A DNA stretch of 64,000 bases from Marinobacter santoriniensis NKSG1 (GCF_000347775.1 NZ_APAT01000015.1:620001-684000); one strand, 5' to 3'. Positions 1 through 9,273 are shown, numbered from the stretch's first letter. A program made the numbers and translations. Notes: generated by a model not told the origin, from the letters alone.

Positions 1-527
1 GGAGACTTGCCCTTCTTTTTCTCGACCGGGATGTCACGCTCGTCGCAGTAGGCCAGCAGCTTTTCCCGGGAGTTCAGATCCCATTCACGCCACGGCGCAA
101 TCACCTTCACACCAGGCTTGAGCGCATAAGCACCCAGCTCGAAACGAACCTGATCATTACCCTTACCGGTGGCGCCGTGAGAAATGGCATCCGCGCCGGT
201 TTCGTTGGCAATCTCCACCAGTCGCTTGGCAATCAGCGGGCGGGCAATGGAGGTACCCAGCAGGTACTCACCTTCGTAGATGGTGTTTGCACGGAACATC
301 GGGAAGACGTAATCGCGAACGAACTCCTCACGCAGATCCTCGATGTAGATTTCCTTGACGCCCAGCGCCTCGGCCTTTGCGCGCGCCGGCTCGACTTCCT
401 CGCCCTGGCCGATGTCAGCGGTGAAGGTCACCACCTCGCAGTTATAGGTATCCTGCAACCACCGAACGATTACGGAAGTATCCAGGCCACCGGAATAGGC
501 CAGCACCACCTTTTTGATATCAGACAT
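1..527 (-). CDS. argG: Argininosuccinate synthase, N-terminal part (cut by window edge)
   Basis: Joins citrulline and aspartate, with ATP, into argininosuccinate in cytosolic arginine biosynthesis. About 175 N-terminal residues are visible, starting [27 protein letters not shown] is the PP-loop ATP pyrophosphatase motif that defines the family. Further recognisable segments are [22 protein letters not shown] and [16 protein letters not shown], the last contributing to citrulline and aspartate binding. The start is the ATG at 525-527. The gene runs off the left edge, so the C-terminal half (normally about 400 residues in total) is not seen. It is transcribed away from the window and is unrelated to the flagellar genes that follow. 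Confidence 0.96.
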   Translation of the reverse strand, partial: MSDIKKVVLAYSGGLDTSVIVRWLQDTYNCEVVTFTADIGQGEEVEPARAKAEALGVKEIYIEDLREEFVRDYVFPMFRANTIYEGEYLLGTSIARPLIAKRLVEIANETGADAISHGATGKGNDQVRFELGAYALKPGVKVIAPWREWDLNSREKLLAYCDERDIPVEKKKGKS

Positions 528-618
528 GCCCTTGCTCCAGACTGAACAGAATGGATGTGTTGAAAATAAGGGCGCTATTGTACGGGAGAGCGTCAGGAAT
601 GGCTATTGGGAGGGAGTA

Positions 619-650
619 TGGGGTCAGATGAACGCTTTCATCTGACCCCA
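619..650. repeat. REP-like perfect palindrome, copy 1
   Basis: A perfect 14-bp inverted repeat, TGGGGTCAGATGAA (619-632) and its complement (637-650), around the tetraloop CGCT. It lies 15 bp past the fliS stop on the minus strand and is followed on the plus strand by TTTTTA. A second member with the same core, GGGGTCAGA-GAACGC, lies at 3204-3233. Two dispersed copies of one palindrome suggest a REP-type element, possibly doubling as a terminator or mRNA 3'-end stabiliser. Confidence 0.7.
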
Positions 651-665
651 TTTTTATGCCTGAAC

Positions 666-1067
666 TCAGCCGACAGCTTGTTGCTGCGAGACCACTTCTT
701 CGCGGATGCCGTCCCAGCCCTCTTTGATGGACCGAAGCAGTTCCAGAACTTCATCCAGCTTGGCGACATCGTTCTTGGCGCTGCCTTCCAGAAGCGTGCG
801 TTCCATGTAGTCGTACAAACCTTCAAGACGCGCCGCCAGGTCTCCGCCCTTCTCGAAATCGAGGAAAGAGCGCAGGCCCCCGATAATCTCGATGGCCTTG
901 TTCAGAAGCTGGGCCTTACCCGCGTAATCCTTCGCCTGCATGCGAGCCTTGGCCATGTTGATCCGCTCGATCGCCCCGTTGTACAGGAGTTGGATCAACT
1001 TGTGGGGATCCGCATCGGTGATGCTGGTTTGGGTGTTTACGCGCTGGTATGCCTGCAAACCGTTCAT
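666..1067 (-). CDS. fliS: Flagellar export chaperone FliS
   Basis: FliS binds the C-terminus of newly made flagellin in the cytoplasm, stops it polymerising early and delivers it to the flagellar export gate. The product has 133 residues, normal for the family. The N-terminus MNGLQAYQRVNTQT and the segment DADPHKLIQLLYNGAIERI are typical FliS, followed by the expected helical bundle including YDYMERTLLEGSAKND. The start is the ATG at 1065-1067, preceded by AAAGAGG. It lies 41 bp after fliD on the same strand, the usual fliD-fliS order. No fliT-like gene follows before the palindrome at 619-650. Confidence 0.95.
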   Translation of the reverse strand: MNGLQAYQRVNTQTSITDADPHKLIQLLYNGAIERINMAKARMQAKDYAGKAQLLNKAIEIIGGLRSFLDFEKGGDLAARLEGLYDYMERTLLEGSAKNDVAKLDEVLELLRSIKEGWDGIREEVVSQQQAVG

Positions 1068-1108
1068 ATCAAACCTCTTTTCGACACTCGAACTGTCCGT
1101 TCACCGGA

Positions 1109-3082
1109 TCAGTTCTTCTGGTTGTTCTGTGGAGCCAGGGATGCGAGCTGCTGGCTGACGTAATCCTGGGTGCTGTTCAATTGGGAAATCAGTGAATCCG
1201 CGGCTGTAAATTGCGACACTAACCGATCTCGGTAGGCTTTTATGCGATCGTCCAGCCTCGACTGCTCATCCTGAATTCGCTCAGAGTCGCGACTGATCCG
1301 GTCGGTCTTAGCCTGAATTGCGCCATCCGGCCCGACGATGCTGGTTACCAGGTTGACCGCCTGATCGCCTATCCCTTCAATAAAATTGATATCACCGCGA
1401 TCACCTGTAGCTGTTCCACCAACTTTAATACTGATGCCTTTGGCATCACCAGCACCTGTAACGGTTAATGTCTGCCCCTCACCTTCGGCGGCCTGCCCAT
1501 TGATTGTACCGGCCACATCTTTGCCAACGGTGCCTGTTTTTACTGACAACCCGAGCGTTGCACCGTCTTCAACAGACATCACGCTTACATTTGAGCGATT
1601 GCCATAGGAACCCGATGCAAAATTCAGAATTCCGTTTGAGTCCAGGCTAACTTTCACAGATTGATCAGCCGCATTCAGAGCAGTAGACGCGTTGAGCTGG
1701 CTTTGAATTTCGTCAGCGAGGTCCTGGGCCGTAGGGTAGGTCTGCTGAGTCAGGGAAATCGTTACTCTGGTGCTGCCATCAACCGCCAACTCTAGCTCGT
1801 CATTGGATGAGTCAATAGTAATGCCATCCGCTAAAGCAGTATCACCCATAACACCACCTTGGGTGGCCGCTTGCGTGATATTGACTGCGAACTCGCCAGC
1901 GCGGGTATCGTTGCCCCCCCTCAAAAATTCAATGTCGGTACCCGTGGATCGACCCTGTTCAGCAAAGAGAGCCGTTACATCATCCGGATTACTCTTAAGC
2001 GCTTCCTCAAACTTGGCACGATCAAATGAGAGCCCGCCAGTTCGATAATCTGTTGAAATACCTACATCCGCTAAAGTCCGAATACTTGAATTCTCAAGCC
2101 CCGGAACCACGCGAGTCAGAACTCCTCGCAACTGTGACTGAATAGACCGCACGGCAGAGTCGCCGGAGAGGATTCCACCCTGTCCCGATTCCGAGTTATA
2201 GCCGGCCAAACCCTTTATCGTCGATTGAAGAGCGTTGAACTTGTCAACGAAAGAACCAACTCGATCAGCAACTGCGCCAAAGTCCTGATCAACTTTGACC
2301 AGCGATGTCACGCCCGCTTCCGTCACATCGAAACTCAGCCCAGCAATAACATTATCGATCGTGTTGGTAGAGCGGGTAATCGAAATGCCATTAACCTCTA
2401 CCGCCGCATCTTTGGCAGCAACCGTTTCTTCGAGATTCTGAGTGGTACCATCAAACGCGAATTGCGAAAGACCACTGGCATTTGTGTTGGTGCCGTCATC
2501 GTCCTGCACTGTTACCGTAATAGCATTGGCCGTGCCTGTGTTTTCCGCTGACATAACCAGACGATAACCGCTACCGGTGTCCACCACCCCGGCAGTCACC
2601 CCAATGCCAGCGTCGTTGATTTCGTCTGCAAGACCTTGCAGCGTGTTGTTGGAACCATCAATGGTGAGCGTCTTGGATTCATCACCGGACTGGATAGTAA
2701 TCGAACCCGTCCCAATCGCTGTCGCATTTTTATCCGAAAATGTAGATGAAGCCAGAGACTGAGCCTGGGCGAGGTCCAGCACATTCACGGTATAGCTGCC
2801 GCGACTTGCTTTGGTGCTATCGACGGAAACCTGAACCGAGTCATTGGAAGAACTCGCCGAGAAGGCCTTTAGGTTATCGGGAGCACTTAGTTGGCGTAAA
2901 GGAAGCCTGAGTTCAGTCATGGCACTACGTAAAGTACCGTAGGCAGAAATCAGAGCTTCATTTTTCTGACTTCTGGCATCAAGGCGATTTTGTGCTGGTT
3001 TGCGCTCAGCAGCAACCAATTGGTCAACAAGGTCTGATGTAAGAACCCCGGAGCCAATACCCAACGATGAAATGCCTGCCAT
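1109..3082 (-). CDS. fliD: Flagellar filament cap protein FliD (hook-associated protein 2)
   Basis: Forms the cap at the tip of the growing filament that folds incoming flagellin; exported through the flagellar secretion system. At 657 residues it is well above the roughly 470 of the E. coli protein. Residues 1-110 form the FliD N-terminal domain (starts MAGISSLGIGSGVLTSDLVDQL). A flagellin-IN-type motif follows near 135-190 (LQGLADEINDAGIGVTA). The FliD C-terminal domain includes a long insertion near 380-560, and a terminal coiled coil lies at about 600-645. The start ATG has a strong ribosome site, GGAGG. The extra length looks like an enlarged exposed domain, matching the enlarged middle of the two flagellins here. 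Confidence 0.95.
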   Translation of the reverse strand: MAGISSLGIGSGVLTSDLVDQLVAAERKPAQNRLDARSQKNEALISAYGTLRSAMTELRLPLRQLSAPDNLKAFSASSSNDSVQVSVDSTKASRGSYTVNVLDLAQAQSLASSTFSDKNATAIGTGSITIQSGDESKTLTIDGSNNTLQGLADEINDAGIGVTAGVVDTGSGYRLVMSAENTGTANAITVTVQDDDGTNTNASGLSQFAFDGTTQNLEETVAAKDAAVEVNGISITRSTNTIDNVIAGLSFDVTEAGVTSLVKVDQDFGAVADRVGSFVDKFNALQSTIKGLAGYNSESGQGGILSGDSAVRSIQSQLRGVLTRVVPGLENSSIRTLADVGISTDYRTGGLSFDRAKFEEALKSNPDDVTALFAEQGRSTGTDIEFLRGGNDTRAGEFAVNITQAATQGGVMGDTALADGITIDSSNDELELAVDGSTRVTISLTQQTYPTAQDLADEIQSQLNASTALNAADQSVKVSLDSNGILNFASGSYGNRSNVSVMSVEDGATLGLSVKTGTVGKDVAGTINGQAAEGEGQTLTVTGAGDAKGISIKVGGTATGDRGDINFIEGIGDQAVNLVTSIVGPDGAIQAKTDRISRDSERIQDEQSRLDDRIKAYRDRLVSQFTAADSLISQLNSTQDYVSQQLASLAPQNNQKN

Positions 3083-3203
3083 AATCCTGCCTCCTCAAAG
3101 GGAGCAAATTCATACCTGTTCAGTTTATCGGCAAAAGGCGGCAAAACTTTGCCCCTTTCTCCCGCCAATTTGTAACAACCTGTAACTATCTCTCGCCGAA
3201 CAC

Positions 3204-3233
3204 GGGGTCAGAAGAACGCCTTCTTCTGACCCC
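3204..3233. repeat. REP-like perfect palindrome, copy 2
   Basis: A perfect 13-bp inverted repeat, GGGGTCAGAAGAA (3204-3216) and its complement (3221-3233), with loop CGCC. It shares GGGGTCAGA, the following GAA and the CGC loop start with the copy at 619-650; the single stem difference (T/A) is compensated on the other arm. It lies between flaG and fliD on their template side. Confidence 0.7.
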
Positions 3234-3267
3234 ACCTTCACATCTAACCCATGTTCAAAACGCAGAA

Positions 3268-3297
3268 CACCGCCGGACCCTCTCGGATGCGGCGGTG
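3268..3297 (-). terminator. Hairpin downstream of flaG, possible terminator
   Basis: An 8-bp G+C-rich stem, CACCGCCG/CGGCGGTG, with a 14-nt loop, 43 nt beyond the flaG stop. On the minus strand the stem is followed by TTCTGCGTTTTG, only a loose T-rich tail, so termination is likely but not certain. Confidence 0.4.
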
Positions 3298-3340
3298 CTG
3301 AACAACCGTCGTTCAACTCTAGATGTCGGCGCCTATCCAC

Positions 3341-3778
3341 CTACACCTTAATATTGAACAACGTCAGCGGTTCTTCCTGCTGCAAGTTTTCTGCCAACCT
3401 CAATGCCACTTCGTCGGGAATCTGCCGGATGACTTCCTGAGTCTGCTGGTCCACCACCCTTACGATGGTCTGCCCGCGCTCATTGTCCACCTCAAACTGC
3501 AGATCCCGCTGCACATTCTGAACATAATCGTTCAGTTGCGACACCGCCTGGTCCAACTGTTCCTTTTCAGCATCCGCCTGCTTCTGAAGCTTCTGCGCCT
3601 CGGAAACCGGCTTATCGCCAGAAACACCCGCCATCGACGGTGCTTTTTGTGCAGACGAAGCGGCCAGGTCAGAGGCATTCCTGCCTTCGGCCTGAGATGA
3701 CGACATAGCCCTTGCCGGTGCTTGCTCACTGGTACGAACCAGCTTCAGATCCGGGCTGCTCAGGTTAACGTCATTCAT
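3341..3778 (-). CDS. flaG: Flagellar protein FlaG
   Basis: FlaG proteins of polar flagella affect filament length; their exact step is not settled. The product has 145 residues. The N-terminal half is low-complexity and disordered, rich in Ala, Ser and Gln. The conserved FlaG domain fills the C-terminal half, with VQRDLQFEVDNERGQTIVRV and VIRQIPDEVALRLAENL recognisable. It lies between the minus-strand flagellin (72 bp upstream) and fliD, the usual arrangement in Pseudomonas and Vibrio relatives. The start is the ATG at 3776-3778, preceded by GAGG. Confidence 0.9.
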   Translation of the reverse strand: MNDVNLSSPDLKLVRTSEQAPARAMSSSQAEGRNASDLAASSAQKAPSMAGVSGDKPVSEAQKLQKQADAEKEQLDQAVSQLNDYVQNVQRDLQFEVDNERGQTIVRVVDQQTQEVIRQIPDEVALRLAENLQQEEPLTLFNIKV

Positions 3779-3808
3779 AGCTCACCTCGCTATCCTCAAA
3801 CGGCGTTA

Positions 3809-3832
3809 AGCCGGAACCCGAAGGTTCCGGCT
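3809..3832 (-). terminator. TTCG-tetraloop hairpin between flagellin and flaG
   Basis: On the minus strand, AGCCGGAACC-TTCG-GGTTCCGGCT makes a perfect 10-bp stem with the extra-stable UUCG loop, 17 nt after the flagellin stop codon. It is followed by TTAACGCCGTTT rather than a clean T tract. It probably protects the abundant flagellin mRNA and lets only part of transcription reach flaG. Confidence 0.6.
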
Positions 3833-3849
3833 GTTACCGCGATGCCCCA

Positions 3850-5334
3850 TTACTGCAGGAGGGACAGAACCTGCTGCGGACGGGCGTTTGCCTGAGCCAG
3901 GACGGAAATACCAGCCTGCTGAAGAACCTGAGATTTGGCCAGCTTCGCTGTCTCCGAAGCGAAATCTGCATCCAGGATTCGGCTCTGAGCAGCACTGAGG
4001 TTGGTGGAAGTCGAATCAAGATTTGAAATTGTGGTCTCAAATCGACTCTGAAGTGCACCAAATTTTGCACGTTGGGAGTTAACCGCGCTCAGAGCAGCAT
4101 CTACAGTCTTGAGTGCCTGGGTGGCGGATTCAAACGAAGTGATATCGAGATCTGCTACAGAGTTCAAGCTGGAGCTATCACTTCCAACCGCATCCTCTGT
4201 TCCGTCGCTCACTACAGAGAAGGACTTGTCAGAGTCAAATTGGAGATACCCGCTAACGACCGAATCTTCTGCAGTTGTGTCAGCAGTCAAAGTAATATCG
4301 CCGGTCACAGGCGAAACGTCACCGTTCGCGTCCCGAGACAACTTTGTAACCGTGACATCGTCTGCGTTAGCGGTAGTGGTATCAGAAATCTGAATGTCAT
4401 TTCCACTCTCGTTGGACAAGATGATATAGCTCTCGTCGTCCGAAACCTGTGCAGTTACGCCGGTTTTCGCAGACTGATCATTAATTGCTGCAACCGCTGC
4501 AGAGAGGTTGGAAGCGCCCGTATTCCCCTCTAGAGTAAAGGATACACTGGCAGCAGTATCATTGTCTGATGTTAATTCGAGAGTGTAGCTACCTGCAGTC
4601 GCTCCAAAAGCAACCTTCGCTTCGCTTCGCGCTGTCGCCGACACTCCAGTGTTCGCAGTCTCGTTATTAACCTTAGAGGCCAGATCGCTCGCTTTTTCAT
4701 TACCTGCAACAGTGATGTCTGCCGAGCCAAGCGCTCCATTGACGGTCAGAGTTCCACCAGTCACGCCGTTTGATCCGGCAGCGGCCTGCGCAGCGGCTAC
4801 CCCATCGGCAATCACCTGACTGTTACCGTAGTTGGTCGTACGGAAATTCGCTGTGGAGGTTGTGATAGTCTCGTTCGCATTCGCCCCTACCTGGAACTGG
4901 GCTGTCCCGAAAGAGCCATCCAAGATCTTTTGACCGTTAAAGTTGGTTGTGGTCGCAATCCTGTCCAGCTCAGATACCAGCTGGTTGACTTCATCTTGCA
5001 GAGCCTGGCGGTCTGACGATGAGTTTGAAGCATTAGCAGACTGGACCGACAGCTCACGCACCCGCTGAAGAATGTCGCCGGCTGAGCCAAGCGCGCCCTC
5101 TGCAGTTTGAGCCAAAGAAATGCCGTCGTTAGCGTTTCGAGTTGCCTGATTCAGGCCGCGAATCTGCGAGTCAAACCGACTGGAAATCGCCAAACCGGCT
5201 GCATCGTCTTTCGCAGAGTTGATGCGCAGGCCGGAAGAGAGCCGCTCCAGCGCCTGATTCGAAAGATTCTGGGATTTCTGGAGCTGGTTCTGCGCAGACA
5301 GAGACGCGACGTTGGTGTTAATACCGAGAGCCAT
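3850..5334 (-). CDS. fliC: Flagellin A (filament subunit)
   Basis: Structural subunit of the flagellar filament, 494 residues, secreted without a cleaved signal. The conserved N-terminal D0/D1 region (about 1-165) starts [20 protein letters not shown] and carries [19 protein letters not shown]. The C-terminal D1/D0 region (about 400-494) ends [12 protein letters not shown]. The central 165-400 region is a Ser/Thr/Ala-rich surface domain with flagellin-IN-like repeats ([28 protein letters not shown]) and abundant potential O-glycosylation sites. The start ATG is preceded by AAGGAG. Transcription is probably from the sigma-28 site at 5424-5450. It is paralogous to the divergent flagellin at 5710; the terminal regions agree closely while the middles differ. 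Confidence 0.96.
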   Translation of the reverse strand: MALGINTNVASLSAQNQLQKSQNLSNQALERLSSGLRINSAKDDAAGLAISSRFDSQIRGLNQATRNANDGISLAQTAEGALGSAGDILQRVRELSVQSANASNSSSDRQALQDEVNQLVSELDRIATTTNFNGQKILDGSFGTAQFQVGANANETITTSTANFRTTNYGNSQVIADGVAAAQAAAGSNGVTGGTLTVNGALGSADITVAGNEKASDLASKVNNETANTGVSATARSEAKVAFGATAGSYTLELTSDNDTAASVSFTLEGNTGASNLSAAVAAINDQSAKTGVTAQVSDDESYIILSNESGNDIQISDTTTANADDVTVTKLSRDANGDVSPVTGDITLTADTTAEDSVVSGYLQFDSDKSFSVVSDGTEDAVGSDSSSLNSVADLDITSFESATQALKTVDAALSAVNSQRAKFGALQSRFETTISNLDSTSTNLSAAQSRILDADFASETAKLAKSQVLQQAGISVLAQANARPQQVLSLLQ

Positions 5335-5423
5335 TATGCTTCTCCTTCGACTGATGTCGTCATTTCATGGAAAAGGTCTGGCGCCCGTTTTTTTGGGTTA
5401 GGAGCGCCGCCCTGTTACACCGC

Positions 5424-5450
5424 TTAACGGCGCTCCCCAAACAACCTTTA
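5424..5450 (-). promoter_or_regulatory. Sigma-28 (FliA) promoter of flagellin A
   Basis: Minus strand: TAAAGGTT, 11 bp, GCCGTTAA. The known FliA consensus is TAAAGTTT-N11-GCCGATAA, so 14 of 16 positions match with exact spacing. It lies about 90 bp upstream of the flagellin ATG. Confidence 0.8.
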
Positions 5451-5602
5451 GAAAAAATTACCAATAATTTGTTAACGATTGTAAAAGCGGCAATTTGCTG
5501 CCCTATTCCTGCCGGAATACCGGCACGCGGGATCGTGCCAACCAGAACGACACCGGCTAAAAAACCACTTACCACACTGTTTTCATTGTTTTTTTATTTT
5601 TG

Positions 5603-5618
5603 TGGCACAGGCTTCGCG
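5603..5618 (+). promoter_or_regulatory. Sigma-54 promoter of flagellin B
   Basis: TGGCACAGGCTTCGCG matches the sigma-54 -24/-12 pattern (TGGCACG-N4-TTGC), with GG and GC correctly spaced. It lies about 92 bp upstream of the plus-strand flagellin start, implying a leader near 80 nt and dependence on a flagellar enhancer-binding protein such as FleQ or FlrC. Confidence 0.6.
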
Positions 5619-5709
5619 TTAGCACTGGCAAACGAACAACTTTTTGCCGGTGCTTGTGCCTGATGCTTTTTCCGCCCGAGTACCGCTCAGCTGAGCAGGG
5701 AGAAAAACC

Positions 5710-7236
5710 ATGCCACAGATTATCAATACGAACATTGCTTCACTGAATGCACAGCGGAACCTGAACACGTCCCAGAGAGATGCGGATACGACTCTCCAGC
5801 GCCTCTCTTCCGGTCTTCGCATCAACTCCGCTAAGGATGACGCAGCCGGCCTGGCCATTTCCGAGCGCTTTACTTCCCAGATCAAGGGGCTGAATCAAGC
5901 GATGCGGAACGCCAACGACGGAATCTCTCTGGCTCAGGTGGCAGAAGGTGCACTCGGCGAGTCCGGCAATATTCTGCAACGTATTCGCGAATTGTCCGTG
6001 CAGTCAGCCAACGCGACCAACTCGGCATCAGACCGGCAAGCACTTCAGTCTGAGGTAAACCAGCTTAAAGAGGAACTTGAGCGGATCGCGACGACAACCG
6101 AATTCAACGGCCTCAATCTTTTGGATGGCACCTTCCAGGCTCAAAAATTCCAAGCTGGTGCCAACGAGAATCAAACGATTGCCGTATCGGTAGATAGCGC
6201 TCGAATCAACGATCTTGCGAACAACACACTAACTGCCGGCAACTCGACTCAATACTCCGGGACAGGATCATCAAGCCAAGCTGCAGCCACTGCACCGGCT
6301 CAGAATACTATTGGCGAGCAAACCCTCACTGTCTCCAGCTCCCTGGACACCAAGACAGTGCCTGTTGCAGCAGGCGATACAGCTGAAGCAATCGCTGAAT
6401 CCGTGAACAAGGTTGCCGCAACAACTGGCGTCCAGGCAACTGCCCGAACAGAGGCGACACTGAGCAACTTTACTGGCAGTGTGCCGCAAACTCTGACAAT
6501 GACCGTTTCGAACGGTGAGACGTCCGCAACCATTGCAGCGCAAGTGAGTGATGCCTCTGACCTCACACCACTCGCCAAAGAAATCAATTCTGCTTCCGGC
6601 AAAACCGGTATCACGGCGCAAGTCAACAACGACGGCACAATCACACTCACCCACCCCGATGGGAAAGATATTGTTGTTGAAGACTTCACCGCCACTGCCG
6701 GCGACACCATTGATATCCAGGGAAGCGCGGACGCAGCAGGTGAGCCACTCACTAGTGGCGCCGCGGCCAACGACAGTGCCCGCGTCTCCGGTGAACTGAC
6801 CTTCGACTCTTCTGTCAGTTTTGCACTGGAGTCAACCGCCACTCAAGCCGTCCCGAGCGGCGCTGACACTGGAAGCATCCTGGACGTAGGTGCCAATACC
6901 GCGGACGGGAGCACACCAGAAAACGTTGCCAGCATTGATATCAGCACCGTGGATGGGGCTAACAATGCACTGGCGGTTGTCGATGCGGCTCTCGAAAGAA
7001 TCAGCGGCATCCGTGCCGACCTCGGTGCAGCCCAGAACCGGCTGGAATCCACTATTGCCAACCTGAGCACCACCTCGGAAAACCTGACCGCCGCGCGCTC
7101 TCGCATCCAGGATGCGGACTTTGCTGCAGAATCGGCCAACCTGGCTCGAACCCAGGTCCTCCAACAGGCAGGCCTCTCTGTTCTGGCCCAGGCGAACGCC
7201 CGTCCCCAGCAGGTTCTTCAGCTGCTGCAAGGCTAA
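5710..7236 (+). CDS. Flagellin B (second filament subunit)
   Basis: Second flagellin, 508 residues, divergent from the first. It starts [19 protein letters not shown] and ends [13 protein letters not shown]. Conserved D0/D1 arms (about 1-165 and 410-508) flank a Thr/Ser/Ala-rich middle with flagellin-IN-like units ([28 protein letters not shown]). The start ATG is preceded by AGGGAG. No terminator is visible before the TPR gene 30 bp downstream, so the two may be co-transcribed. Polar flagella of Vibrio and Shewanella often use several flagellins with different sigma factors and positions in the filament; that this pair is divided the same way is inference. Confidence 0.95.
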   Translation: MPQIINTNIASLNAQRNLNTSQRDADTTLQRLSSGLRINSAKDDAAGLAISERFTSQIKGLNQAMRNANDGISLAQVAEGALGESGNILQRIRELSVQSANATNSASDRQALQSEVNQLKEELERIATTTEFNGLNLLDGTFQAQKFQAGANENQTIAVSVDSARINDLANNTLTAGNSTQYSGTGSSSQAAATAPAQNTIGEQTLTVSSSLDTKTVPVAAGDTAEAIAESVNKVAATTGVQATARTEATLSNFTGSVPQTLTMTVSNGETSATIAAQVSDASDLTPLAKEINSASGKTGITAQVNNDGTITLTHPDGKDIVVEDFTATAGDTIDIQGSADAAGEPLTSGAAANDSARVSGELTFDSSVSFALESTATQAVPSGADTGSILDVGANTADGSTPENVASIDISTVDGANNALAVVDAALERISGIRADLGAAQNRLESTIANLSTTSENLTAARSRIQDADFAAESANLARTQVLQQAGLSVLAQANARPQQVLQLLQG

Positions 7237-7266
7237 TCGCGTCATTAATTCCGGTTGAGGTGTACG

Positions 7267-9267
7267 ATGCAAGCACAATACGAACTCCAGAGTACTCGGG
7301 AAGCACAGGCAGAAGTCGCGCGACTGCTTCTTGAGGCGAACCTCGCCTACGGAGAGTCCAATAGCGCGGAGCTGAGCTACGTGCAACGGCTCAAGGCACG
7401 CCAGGAATGCCGGGGACTGCTCAAAGCGGCTCTGTCTCTGGAGCCGGCGCATGCAGGCGGCCTTGGACTGCTGGGCCGTATTGAGCTGGACGACGGCCGA
7501 CCGGATCAGGCCAGGGACCTCTTTCTTGCCAGCCTCGAGGCTGAGCCCGAGCAGGCACAACAGTACAGCAACCTGGGCTACTGGGCCCTGAAAACCGAAC
7601 GCCCGGCGCTGGCAGAGCAGTATTTCCTCCAGGCACTCGAGCTGGACCGTGGATCAGCAACGGCGTTCTCCGGCGTGGCACATGCCAAACGCCTTCAAGG
7701 CCAGTTCGATGTCGCCTATCTGCATTACAGGAAACTCCTGGAGATGGGCATGGCCTGGGATTCAGTCTATGCCGGGATGCTTCATTGCGCTGCGCATCTT
7801 AACGTCGATCGCTCCGATCCTTCATTGGCGCAGGATGCCATTAATCTGCTCCGGCGCGACGGTCTACCCCACCAGGACATTGCCCGGTTCGTTGCCGCGA
7901 TTATTCATCAGCAGTACGACCTGGATAACGCCAACGCGGAGGTATTACTGGATGCTGCTGCCAGCGACGAATTGTTGCTTCTGGCGCTGCAGAAACTGGT
8001 GATGCCGGATCCCGCAGTAGAAGAACTGGTTACCATGCTGCGCCGCTCTATCATTTCAGAAGTGGCCCAGACGGTTGCCCTTCGCGACGAGCTGCAGTCG
8101 CTGTGCATCGGGATTGCCATCTACAACAACCGCACGGGCTACGCCCTCACGTCTCAAGATGACGAAGAACGTCTGGTCAGCACGATCAATGAGAGCATTT
8201 CAGCCCAGTTCGCCGTGCGTGAGGAACAGGATGCGATGATCGGCTCGCTGATGATCAGCGCCATGTACGGTGCCCTATTCCACCAGAGTTTTGCGGCAAA
8301 CCTTGGCCAGTGGGGCATTCGGGATTGGCCCCTGGCGCTTCAGCCCATGCTGGCTTCTGCCTACTACGACCTGGCGGACGACGAAGCCATCAAACAGAAC
8401 TTTGCCGAAAAAGCGGACGAACTGTGCCTGGCAAAGAGCGATGTTCCCCAAGCCTGGCCGTCCTGGCCACAACTGGCCCATCAGACCGAAACCAGCCTCA
8501 GGGATATCATTACCCAGGATCTGAGACTGGACACCAGCCATTTACCAGATACCGTACGCATCCTCGTCTGCGGCGCACAGTCCGGACAACGGGCAATGGA
8601 ACTGGCCCGTTACCTGAGCGATGTCGAAATTGTGGCCGTCGACGAGTCCCTGGCCAATATCGCCCGGGCCACCCGGCTTGCCGAACGACTCGGTCTCGAT
8701 AACATCGTCTTCTGGCCATGGTCGATCGCCCAGCGCTTTGTGGCCGACGGTCACCAGGTGCATTGGGTGGAGGTAGGCCGCCTTCCCTCGGAGAGCATGA
8801 CCGAATTATCTCTGGCGGCCCTGATCAACGACGCCGCCGCCTCCGGCGCGATCGTTCACCTGCACACCGGAGTGAGCGATCAGACCAGCGCAGACAAGCA
8901 GATTCGGCAGCTGATCGAACAACATCAACTGACTCCAACCCGCCCCGCGTTGCGGCAACTGCGCCGGGTGGTTCTGAACCATGCCAACGACGAGGGCATG
9001 CCCGAACTGCTTGCAGACTTCGACTTCTACAGTCTCGACGGCTGCCGGGATCGCTGGTTCCGGCCACAGGATACCCGCCAGCTACAGGAAATGCTGGCAC
9101 TGCTCAGCAACGAGGTAGACTGGAAACTGGTCAAGGCCCGGGATACCGATGGCCACACCCTGGCCACATTGCCAGTGCAGCGGCAGATTCAGGCCGAGGC
9201 CCTCGGCAGTGAAGTCCAGAGCCTGATGGGACAGAACCTGAGCGTGTACTTCCAGCGCCGCCGCTAA
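7267..9267 (+). CDS. TPR protein with methyltransferase-like C-terminal domain
   Basis: Not a gene I can name. The product has 666 residues if it starts at the ATG at 7267, which has GAGG 6 nt upstream; an in-frame TTG at 7255 is less likely. Residues about 40-165 form tetratricopeptide repeats (ALSLEPAHAGGLGLLGRIEL, AEQYFLQALELDRGSATAF). The middle is helical. From about residue 430 a Rossmann fold resembles SAM-dependent methyltransferases: RILVCGAQSGQRAMELARYL fits motif I and EIVAVDES supplies the acidic residue, though the glycine loop is not canonical. Its position directly behind a flagellin suggests modification of flagellin or its glycan. That role is inferred from context only; a scaffold with a dead methyltransferase fold is also possible. 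Confidence 0.8.
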   Translation: MQAQYELQSTREAQAEVARLLLEANLAYGESNSAELSYVQRLKARQECRGLLKAALSLEPAHAGGLGLLGRIELDDGRPDQARDLFLASLEAEPEQAQQYSNLGYWALKTERPALAEQYFLQALELDRGSATAFSGVAHAKRLQGQFDVAYLHYRKLLEMGMAWDSVYAGMLHCAAHLNVDRSDPSLAQDAINLLRRDGLPHQDIARFVAAIIHQQYDLDNANAEVLLDAAASDELLLLALQKLVMPDPAVEELVTMLRRSIISEVAQTVALRDELQSLCIGIAIYNNRTGYALTSQDDEERLVSTINESISAQFAVREEQDAMIGSLMISAMYGALFHQSFAANLGQWGIRDWPLALQPMLASAYYDLADDEAIKQNFAEKADELCLAKSDVPQAWPSWPQLAHQTETSLRDIITQDLRLDTSHLPDTVRILVCGAQSGQRAMELARYLSDVEIVAVDESLANIARATRLAERLGLDNIVFWPWSIAQRFVADGHQVHWVEVGRLPSESMTELSLAALINDAAASGAIVHLHTGVSDQTSADKQIRQLIEQHQLTPTRPALRQLRRVVLNHANDEGMPELLADFDFYSLDGCRDRWFRPQDTRQLQEMLALLSNEVDWKLVKARDTDGHTLATLPVQRQIQAEALGSEVQSLMGQNLSVYFQRRR

Positions 9268-9273
9268 GGCGGC
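9257..9273 (+). terminator. Short G+C hairpin over the TPR gene stop codon
   Basis: GCCGCC-GCTAA-GGCGGC, a 6-bp stem with the TAA stop in its loop, lies between convergent genes. There is no T tract, so it is a weak candidate terminator. Confidence 0.3.

Larger units (their letters stand above)
5335..5709. promoter_or_regulatory. Divergent flagellin intergenic region
   Basis: These 375 bp separate two divergent flagellin genes and contain no gene I can support. They hold a sigma-28 site for the minus-strand flagellin (5424-5450), a sigma-54 site for the plus-strand flagellin (5603-5618), and an inverted repeat GGAGCGCCG (5401-5409) / CGGCGCTCC (5428-5436) that overlaps the sigma-28 -10 box. 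The middle (about 5450-5600) is A+T-rich and could hold activator sites, though none is identifiable by eye. Confidence 0.75.
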
